Source: Patescibacteria group bacterium (lineage in GTDB: Bacteria; Patescibacteriota; Minisyncoccia; UBA6257; Colwellbacteraceae). From it: 14,025 nucleotides of DNA. Positions within the stretch are counted from its first letter, which is position 1. Each line of letters opens with the position of its first letter. Below the pieces are notes generated by a model that was not told the DNA's origin, ran no database searches, and worked only from the letters and a program-made list of their open reading frames with translations. Made by a program: the position numbers and the translations under genes. The stretch is from positions 1-14,025 of the forward strand of contig JAHJZF010000032.1 of the NCBI GenBank assembly GCA_018826645.1. Direction: 5' to 3'. Of this stretch, positions 1 through 3,760 are shown piece by piece.

Positions 1-171
1 ATGTGTCACGTAGGGTATTCAGATGATTATTTAAGAGAGAAGAGCTCCTATAACGATAATAGAGAGAAAGAGTTAGCAACCATCAAAAGCCCTGAAATTA
101 GGGAATATATTGAGTCTAAAGAAGATTTGGAGCTGTGTAATTGGAATCTAGTGAGAGAACAGCGGTTCTAA
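1..171 (+). CDS. Unknown protein, 3' end or small ORF
   Basis: An open frame runs from the first base of the window to TAA at 169-171, giving 56 charged residues ending in LVREQRF. The window opens with ATG, but no upstream sequence is visible, so this may be the C-terminal end of a longer gene. Base use is AT-rich like the core genes, unlike the three GC-rich genes that follow. The stop codon lies inside the GTTCTAAC motif (165-172) that recurs between the small genes downstream. I do not recognise the protein and see no clear domain or membrane segment. Confidence 0.45.
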   Translation: MCHVGYSDDYLREKSSYNDNREKELATIKSPEIREYIESKEDLELCNWNLVREQRF

Positions 172-220
172 CGTCGTACGCCACGGCGCATAAATCTACT
201 AGGGGGAGTTCGTGTTAATA
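165..220 (+). repeat. Inter-gene bipartite motif, copy A
   Basis: GTTCTAAC (165-172) is followed by GGAG (205-208) and GTTAATA (214-220). TAAC at 169-172 and GTTA at 214-217 are complementary. A small hairpin CGCC-AC-GGCG lies in the enlarged middle. The same two blocks recur near 563, 1117 and 1607. Here the distance between them is longer than the 14 nt of the other copies. Confidence 0.4.
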
Positions 221-245
221 GGTCTTGCTGTATTTAAAAATGAAC

Positions 246-286
246 GAGCCACACGTCGCATGTGTGGCTCTGCCTGTATATCAGGC
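246..286 (-). terminator. Hairpin terminator of the 288-482 gene
   Basis: GAGCCACAC (246-254) pairs perfectly with GTGTGGCTC (262-270). Read on the minus strand the hairpin is followed after four bases by a run of five T. A second small hairpin, GCCTG/CAGGC (272-276, 282-286), lies between it and the stop codon of the minus-strand gene. This fits Rho-independent termination of that gene. Confidence 0.65.
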
Positions 287-287
287 C

Positions 288-482
288 TTACTCGGGTGAT
301 AACTCGATAGTCACCTTCCCACTCCTGGAGACTCTCACCCAGCCGTTGGTGGGCAGCAGCCCCCATCGGATGAGCTCGTACCGGTCGTAATCCACCGGGA
401 GTCGCTTGGCGTTCTCTTCGCAGATCGGACCGAATGCCTCACGCAGAGCATCGAGGCTTGGGTAGCTCCTCTCGGGGAGCAT
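288..482 (-). CDS. Small GC-rich protein of unknown function
   Basis: This 64-residue frame is much richer in G and C than the core genes and is closed by a strong hairpin terminator. I recognise no family. It has no signal peptide or membrane segment and begins MLPERSYPSLDALREAFGPI. The start is uncertain. No ribosome binding site precedes ATG 482, whereas a strong GGAGGAGGA (536-528) lies further upstream. The frame stays open to it, and the only start-like codon there is ATT at 524, which would add 14 residues (ISTRTVLSARELYE). A -10 box on the minus strand (554-549) would place the transcript start near 542, which also favours the longer form. The composition suggests recent transfer. Confidence 0.6.
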   Translation of the reverse strand: MLPERSYPSLDALREAFGPICEENAKRLPVDYDRYELIRWGLLPTNGWVRVSRSGKVTIELSPE

Positions 483-545
483 CTCGTAGAGCTCTCGAGC
501 AGAAAGAACTGTTCTCGTTGAAATAAGTCCTCCTCCAACGCTATC

Positions 546-559
546 TTTGGTATACCAAA
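546..559 (-). promoter_or_regulatory. Extended -10 promoter of the 288-482 gene, palindromic
   Basis: TTTGGTATACCAAA is a perfect 14-bp palindrome. On the minus strand it reads TGG-TATACC, an extended -10. The transcript would start about 542, just ahead of GGAGGAGGA (536-528). The same TTTTGGTATAC core starts the genes at 1664 and 1887. Confidence 0.5.
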
Positions 560-562
560 AAA

Positions 563-604
563 GTTAGAACTTCGTCCAGCCTGCGGAGCCAATTATTGAC
601 TAAC
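563..604 (+). repeat. Inter-gene bipartite motif, copy B
   Basis: GTTAGAAC (563-570), then TTCGTCC, seven bases, then GGAG (585-588). GTTAG (563-567) pairs with CTAAC (600-604), and TCC (575-577) with GGA (585-587). The block lies between two divergent promoters and ends seven bases before the -35 box at 596. Confidence 0.4.
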
Positions 605-624
605 TATATGGTATATGGTATTTA
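596..624 (+). promoter_or_regulatory. Promoter of the alpha-CTD-like gene
   Basis: TTGACT (596-601), a 17-bp spacer and TATTTA (619-624), with TGG just before the -10 box. Most of the spacer is a 7-bp tandem repeat, TATATGG at 605-611 and 612-618. The predicted transcript starts near 631 and reaches GGGAGGAAC before ATG 654. Confidence 0.65.
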
Positions 625-653
625 ACTTGTGGCACCAAACGGGAGGAACAACT

Positions 654-995
654 ATGTTGGGTCACGCAACCATCAAGATCAGTGGCGAGATGAGCCTTGC
701 GAGCTTGTCGCAGGCTTTGGTTGAACTGGAGAAGGCAATTGGCCCTAACGTGGTCATCTCCTTCTCCTACAACTCTGCTGTCGAGGTGGAAGCCGTTCTG
801 AGAGAACCCATCCAGGCATTGGGTCTCAAGGAGCGAGCCACCAACTGTCTGCGGAGAGCTCAGGTGGCAACCGTCGGCGATCTCATCCAGAAGACGTCGA
901 GTGAGCTCCTGAAGATCACGAACTTCGGCGACAACTCCCTCGAGGAGGTGGTATCGGCTCTCAACCGTTACGGTCTGAGTCTGACGTCGGAGTAG
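654..995 (+). CDS. Stand-alone RNA polymerase alpha-CTD-like protein
   Basis: Residues 52-111 of this 113-residue protein match the C-terminal domain of the RNA polymerase alpha subunit, the helix-hairpin-helix module that binds UP elements and activators. Visible landmarks are PIQALGLKERATNCLRRA, GDL and NFGDNSLEEV. By alignment from memory with E. coli, the DNA-contact residues R265, N268, C269, G296 and S299 correspond to R61, N64, C65, G92 and S95, while K298 is N94. The first 50 residues are not the alpha N-terminal domain and I do not recognise them, so the protein cannot be RpoA. ATG 654 is chosen for the GGAGG at 642-646; the frame also runs upstream to 615. GC-rich codons, its own promoter and its own terminator mark it as foreign to its surroundings. 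A role as a DNA-binding regulator is an inference. Confidence 0.8.
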   Translation: MLGHATIKISGEMSLASLSQALVELEKAIGPNVVISFSYNSAVEVEAVLREPIQALGLKERATNCLRRAQVATVGDLIQKTSSELLKITNFGDNSLEEVVSALNRYGLSLTSE

Positions 996-1019
996 CGGCA
1001 GAACCACATAGTGGTCTAA

Positions 1020-1051
1020 GGCCACCGAGGAGGACACCTCGGTGGCCTTCT
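1020..1051 (+). terminator. Terminator of the alpha-CTD-like gene
   Basis: GGCCACCGAGG (1020-1030) pairs perfectly with CCTCGGTGGCC (1037-1047) around a 6-nt loop and is followed by TTCTCAATTT. An 11-bp GC-rich stem 25 bp after the stop fits a strong Rho-independent terminator. Confidence 0.8.
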
Positions 1052-1116
1052 CAATTTATGCCCCCGCAAATATCAACACTTTCTCCAAATCTTTTTGAAT
1101 ACTTACCCAATCAAAA

Positions 1117-1149
1117 GTTCTAAACGCGTCCAATAGGGGGAGCTTTATA
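1117..1149 (+). repeat. Inter-gene bipartite motif, copy C
   Basis: GTTCTAAA (1117-1124), CGCGTCC (1125-1131), seven bases, GGAG (1139-1142), then seven bases to the -35 box, the same spacing as copy B. It can fold with TAAA/TTTA outside, then GC/GC, then TCC/GGA inside. Confidence 0.4.
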
Positions 1150-1178
1150 TTGACGTATTGTAAACAATATTGTTTACT
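1150..1178 (+). promoter_or_regulatory. Promoter with built-in palindromic operator
   Basis: TTGACG (1150-1155), a 17-bp spacer and TTTACT (1173-1178) form a sigma-70-type promoter for the gene at 1210. The 18-bp perfect palindrome GTAAACAATATTGTTTAC (1160-1177) fills most of the spacer and overlaps the -10 box, the usual place for a repressor site. Confidence 0.6.
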
Positions 1179-1209
1179 CATTTTCAGCAACACCCGTGAA
1201 GGGAGAACA

Positions 1210-1476
1210 ATGGACGTTGCCGTACATCCAACCGGTGCTGACCTCGAGGGGCGACCAAGTGGAAAGTCAGACAGTGTCTTGATTGAGAGCAGTCCAGGCA
1301 CAGACAGGCTCCGCATGGTCCGATACTGGGAACCGGGCGGACCCTTGGGTCCCATCGAGAAGAGTCACGGAGGGCTCAATCCCGAGGAAGCCAACGCGCT
1401 GGCCTTCAAGATTGCACTCGCCAAGCTCAGGAATCACCGTGAGCTGATCGAGGTCCGCATCGATGGTCTCTCCTAG
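1210..1476 (+). CDS. Small GC-rich protein of unknown function
   Basis: An 88-residue soluble protein that I do not recognise. The N-terminal half is rich in Gly, Pro and Ser. The C-terminal half (HGGLNPEEANALAFKIALAK, then LRNHRELIEVRIDGLS) suggests a helix followed by a strand. ATG 1210 is chosen because GAAGGGAGAAC lies just before it; the frame is open upstream but that part overlaps the promoter. Codon use (CTC, GTC, ATC, AAG) matches the neighbour at 654 and differs from the core genes. It has its own promoter with a palindromic operator and its own terminator, so it is an independent, probably regulated unit. Function unknown. Confidence 0.7.
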   Translation: MDVAVHPTGADLEGRPSGKSDSVLIESSPGTDRLRMVRYWEPGGPLGPIEKSHGGLNPEEANALAFKIALAKLRNHRELIEVRIDGLS

Positions 1477-1494
1477 GGCTGACCCCACAACACA

Positions 1495-1560
1495 AGCCAC
1501 CAACCAAGTGAAGCCCATCAAAAGGACTACCCACTCGCGAGGTGGCTTCACTCATTTTTA
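1495..1560 (+). terminator. Terminator with two competing stems
   Basis: AGTGAAGCC (1507-1515) pairs with GGCTTCACT (1544-1552), followed by CATTTTTA. A rival stem, AGCCACC (1495-1501) with GGTGGCT (1541-1547), uses part of the same 3' strand. It lies 18 bp after the stop at 1476. Confidence 0.55.
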
Positions 1561-1606
1561 TATATGTAATACAGGGATATTCCCCATATCGTTTTCCATA
1601 AAATAG

Positions 1607-1643
1607 GTTCTAACAGCCTCCACGCCCCGGAGCTGCGTTAATA
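1607..1643 (+). repeat. Inter-gene bipartite motif, copy D
   Basis: GTTCTAAC (1607-1614), AGCCTCC, seven bases, GGAG (1629-1632), then GCGTTAATA. It folds into a bulged hairpin: TAAC/GTTA outside, GC/GC, then CTCC/GGAG inside, with a 7-nt loop. This resembles a very short integron attC site but is below the usual size. Confidence 0.4.
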
Positions 1644-1648
1644 AGTTT

Positions 1649-1657
1649 TGGTATACT
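1649..1657 (+). promoter_or_regulatory. Extended -10 promoter, leaderless start at 1664
   Basis: TGG-TATACT ends at 1657, exactly six bases before ATG 1664, which puts the transcript start on the A of ATG. No Shine-Dalgarno is present. Confidence 0.6.
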
Positions 1658-1663
1658 TAGGGT

Positions 1664-1855
1664 ATGAAGGATGCCAATAAACAAAAACGAGAGGCTATAG
1701 CCATTCCTAAAAGAGCTTTTTTGGGGATTGCACCTGCTATAGCAATAGTCGCTCTATTGCTGTCTAAAAGGGATATTGGTCCTTTGATTCTATTTATAGT
1801 TGGAATTGGTGCAGGAGTTCTTGTTGGAAAAGGATTCTTTGAAAATAAGAAGTAG
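1664..1855 (+). CDS. Small two-segment membrane protein
   Basis: A 63-residue protein with a basic N-terminus (KQKRE), a hydrophobic segment at about 18-34 (AFLGIAPAIAIVALLLS) and a second at about 38-55 (IGPLILFIVGIGAGVLVG), ending FFENKK. This fits a small inner-membrane protein with both ends in the cytoplasm. I do not recognise a family. The gene is AT-rich like the core genes. The start is fixed by the -10 box six bases upstream, so translation is probably leaderless. Three bases after its stop begins a promoter nearly identical to its own, driving the Kazal-type gene. Confidence 0.65.
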   Translation: MKDANKQKREAIAIPKRAFLGIAPAIAIVALLLSKRDIGPLILFIVGIGAGVLVGKGFFENKK

Positions 1856-1871
1856 AGTCGTTAATAGATTT

Positions 1872-1880
1872 TGGTATACT
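1872..1880 (+). promoter_or_regulatory. Extended -10 promoter, leaderless start at 1887
   Basis: TGG-TATACT ends at 1880, six bases before ATG 1887. The 34 bases 1859-1892 match 1636-1669 at 30 positions, so this is a second copy of the promoter of the preceding gene. Confidence 0.6.
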
Positions 1881-1886
1881 TTGGAT

Positions 1887-2306
1887 ATGAAGAAACAATT
1901 ATATTTCATGAGCATTGTTGCGATTGCTCTTATAGTGGGGGGTGTTTTTTTGTATATGAATAGGAGCGACGTTTCTCCTGTGGCTTGTACATTAGATGCA
2001 AAGATTTGTTCTGATGATAGTACAGTGGGGAGAGAAGGTCCCGATTGTGAGTTTGCAAAGTGCCCAAATGAAATAGATGATACCCACAGAGATGATAACA
2101 ACGAGACGATTAATTGTGTCCCTGAACAGAGAAGCATTGATGCGTGCACGGCAGACTACACGCCAGTTTGTGCAACAGTTGCAATCCAATGTATTAAAGC
2201 GCCCTGCGAGCCGATACAGGAAACTTTCTCTAACGCCTGTAATGCCTGCAGGAATTCTCTTGTGAAATCATATGTTGTGGGTGAGTGCTTAGATGATCAG
2301 CGATAA
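1887..2306 (+). CDS. Membrane-anchored Kazal-type inhibitor-like protein
   Basis: A 139-residue protein with a short basic start (MKK), one membrane segment or uncleaved signal at about 6-24, and a Cys-rich outer part with 12 cysteines. Residues 34-60 form a small motif (ACTLDAKIC, then GPDCEFAKCP). Residues 77-134 resemble a Kazal serine-protease inhibitor: DYTPVC, then TFSNACNAC and a final YVVGEC. The spacing between the cysteines at 95 and 118 is longer than in a classical Kazal domain and carries two extra cysteines (102, 107). It would face outward from the cell. Inhibition of host or environmental proteases is an inference. ATG 1887 is preferred over an upstream frame at 1800 because a -10 box ends six bases before it and the hydrophobic segment then sits at the N-terminus. 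Confidence 0.75.
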   Translation: MKKQLYFMSIVAIALIVGGVFLYMNRSDVSPVACTLDAKICSDDSTVGREGPDCEFAKCPNEIDDTHRDDNNETINCVPEQRSIDACTADYTPVCATVAIQCIKAPCEPIQETFSNACNACRNSLVKSYVVGECLDDQR

Positions 2307-2331
2307 CTCATAATAAGCATTTAAGTTTTTG

Positions 2332-2392
2332 CCTATTTCTACCCAATCAAGAGTTTTCCCTGTTTATCCAAGTTTAGCTTGGAGATGAACAG
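2332..2392 (+). repeat. Possible fifth copy of the inter-gene element
   Basis: TACCCAATCAAGAGTT (2340-2355) repeats TACCCAATCAAAAGTT just before copy C (1104-1119). It is followed by a bulged hairpin: CTGTT (2360-2364) pairs with AACAG (2388-2392), and TCCAAG (2367-2372) with CTTGGA (2378-2383). Confidence 0.35.
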
Positions 2393-2467
2393 CAATCCGC
2401 CTCAGGCGGGCAACGTCGTCTCCACCGGAGGTGGATTTACAACACTAGACCCAATCCACTCCGTGGA
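2367..2467. repeat. Row of four short perfect hairpins
   Basis: Within 100 bp lie TCCAAG/CTTGGA (2367-2383), CCGCC/GGCGG (2397-2409), TCCACC/GGTGGA (2421-2435) and TCCAC/GTGGA (2455-2467), each with a 3-5 nt loop. The stretch is GC-rich between AT-rich flanks and has no gene. It may be a repeat cluster or part of a structured RNA. Confidence 0.5.
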
Positions 2468-2488
2468 CGGCGAACGGGGAGCAAAAAC

Positions 2489-2516
2489 TAGACAAATATA
2501 ATCTATTTTGGATAAT
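2489..2516 (+). promoter_or_regulatory. Promoter of tRNA-Val
   Basis: TAGACA (2489-2494), a 16-bp spacer and GATAAT (2511-2516) would start transcription near 2523, about five bases before the tRNA. Confidence 0.5.
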
Positions 2517-2527
2517 CTTGAAGGTGT

Positions 2528-2604
2528 GGGTGCTTAGCTCAGTTGGCTAGAGCGCCTCGTTTACACCGAGGAGGCCGGGGGTTCGAATCCCTCAGCACCC
2601 ACCA
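2528..2604 (+). tRNA. tRNA-Val (anticodon UAC)
   Basis: The full cloverleaf can be read. The acceptor stem is GGGTGCT (2528-2534) with AGCACCC (2594-2600). The D arm is GCTC/GAGC. The anticodon stem CCTCG/CGAGG (2555-2559, 2567-2571) encloses loop TTTACAC with anticodon TAC (2562-2564). The T loop is TTCGAAT (2582-2588) on a 5-bp stem. Discriminator A is at 2601 and CCA is encoded at 2602-2604. UAC reads valine GUA/GUG codons. Confidence 0.95.
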
Positions 2605-2630
2605 CAAAGTGGACGACACTGGAATATATT

Positions 2631-2639
2631 TGATAAGAT
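2631..2639 (+). promoter_or_regulatory. Extended -10 promoter, leaderless start at 2646
   Basis: TGA-TAAGAT ends at 2639, six bases before ATG 2646, with no Shine-Dalgarno in between. Confidence 0.5.
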
Positions 2640-2645
2640 TTTAAT

Positions 2646-3596
2646 ATGAATTTTGAAAGAAAGACATTAGCAGATGGAGTCCCTCCAGCGGTTCTCTCAT
2701 TTTATGAAATTCTTTTAGAGGAGGAGGACCTGGACGAGGAAGAAATATCTGAAAGATATGAAGAAAAATATGACTCTGATATCGAAAACTTACACAAAAA
2801 GTTAGAAGAAGGAAGGGTGGATGGACCAATCGGAGTTAGGGAAGCCCTAGATTATGGAGAACGACTAACTCGGTCCGCTATAGATATATCGAAAAAAATC
2901 CCAGAAGTACCAACGGTAGAAGAATTCGCAGCAGAGAATCCGCACGCAATGTTAAGAGTTCGTGTCGAAGACGATGTGGACATGAAGGAAGCCGTACTTG
3001 CATTAAGAGAAATAGATGATGATCAGAAAATTTGGGTTTTTGTAGGTATGGATAGAAAAATCGCCGAAGAGGCCTCGTCACAAGGCATTAAAATAGATGA
3101 GAAAGTTGTTCAGGACGGCCCTCCGGGCGGAGCTCCAGGAAGAGGAGTTTCGAGCGGATTATATGTAGCTGGGCATCCTTATCATGCAGGATGGTATGCG
3201 ATGCGTCATAGGGGTAATTCAAGAACTACACGACCAATCAAAGAGTCTGGGGTAGTGGCTATTAGAGTTAGAAAGGGAGATCTTAAATTACCCCCCGAGA
3301 CTACTGGACCCGGCTCTAGTGGTAATAGGTTTGCAACTGAAAATGGAGAACCTATTGATACCGCAGAGGCATTGGTAAATGCTCATTACGGTTGTGTTAT
3401 TGAACACGATATCCCGGCTGAAGATATTGTATATATTGCTCCGCGACGTAGATCTAAAAACCAGATGCAACAAACTCCAGGAGAAGACCAAGATTGGATA
3501 ATGGACGGTTATTCGGCAATAACTCACCCATCTACAGGAGACGCCAAGACGTATTTCTTAATGGGAGGACGACTTAGACACGACCCTAATTATTAG
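2646..3596 (+). CDS. Uncharacterised 316-residue soluble protein
   Basis: I do not recognise a family with confidence. Residues 15-60 are strongly acidic and probably helical or coiled. Residues 101-155 look like a small alpha/beta unit. Residues 158-168 are a Gly/Pro-rich linker. The C-terminal half begins GLYVAGHPYHAGWYA (171-185), followed by VVAIRVRKGDL (203-213) and a late VIEHDIPAEDIVYIAP (251-266). That order resembles ADP-ribosyltransferase-like folds, in which a GlyTyr strand, a residue-rich helix and a late Glu near IP-E-I recur, but no clear catalytic triad can be assigned, so this is only a hint. There is no signal peptide or membrane segment. The start is set by the -10 box six bases upstream. 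It is transcribed on its own between tRNA-Val and the prenyltransferase gene. Confidence 0.7.
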   Translation: MNFERKTLADGVPPAVLSFYEILLEEEDLDEEEISERYEEKYDSDIENLHKKLEEGRVDGPIGVREALDYGERLTRSAIDISKKIPEVPTVEEFAAENPHAMLRVRVEDDVDMKEAVLALREIDDDQKIWVFVGMDRKIAEEASSQGIKIDEKVVQDGPPGGAPGRGVSSGLYVAGHPYHAGWYAMRHRGNSRTTRPIKESGVVAIRVRKGDLKLPPETTGPGSSGNRFATENGEPIDTAEALVNAHYGCVIEHDIPAEDIVYIAPRRRSKNQMQQTPGEDQDWIMDGYSAITHPSTGDAKTYFLMGGRLRHDPNY

Positions 3597-3672
3597 ATAC
3601 GAGAAGTCACTCTTTTAATAAATCTCCCTTGTTCTTATTGTTCTGAAATCCACCTTCTTCGGACAGAAGCTA

Positions 3673-3696
3673 TTCTGCTTTTGGAACGAAGCAGAA
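3673..3696 (+). terminator. Hairpin after the 2646-3596 gene
   Basis: TTCTGCTT (3673-3680) pairs perfectly with AAGCAGAA (3689-3696). The tail is ATATTTATTTA rather than a clean T run, so termination is only a possible role. Confidence 0.35.
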
Positions 3697-3720
3697 ACAT
3701 ATTTATTTATCCTGAACTAG

Positions 3721-3757
3721 TTGCTTGCAAGCAATCCCCCTTTCGAGGCAATATAAA
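3721..3757 (+). promoter_or_regulatory. Promoter region of the uppS-like gene with palindrome
   Basis: TTGCTTGCAAGCAA (3721-3734) is a perfect 14-bp palindrome. TATAAA (3752-3757) is a -10-like box three bases before ATG 3761. The palindrome sits about where a -35 box would be, so it could be an operator. Confidence 0.35.
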
Positions 3758-3760
3758 TCA

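Noticed and set aside
240..299. 19-residue plus-strand frame starting at ATG 240, three bases after TATTTA
   Set aside because: It is made of the opposite gene's terminator hairpins and the end of that gene. The -10 spacing is too short.
335..592. 85-residue minus-strand frame overlapping the 288-482 gene
   Set aside because: Its N-terminal part runs through the promoter palindrome and motif copy B, and its end is Arg/Ser/Cys-rich out-of-frame sequence. The 288 frame has better composition and a terminator right after its stop.
165..2392. Calling the island a proven integron
   Set aside because: No integrase is visible, and the candidate sites are shorter than typical attC sites and do not match the consensus GTTRRRY end. 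It is kept only as a cassette-like hypothesis.
2367..2467. CRISPR array
   Set aside because: The hairpins differ from each other in sequence and there is no regular repeat-spacer pattern.
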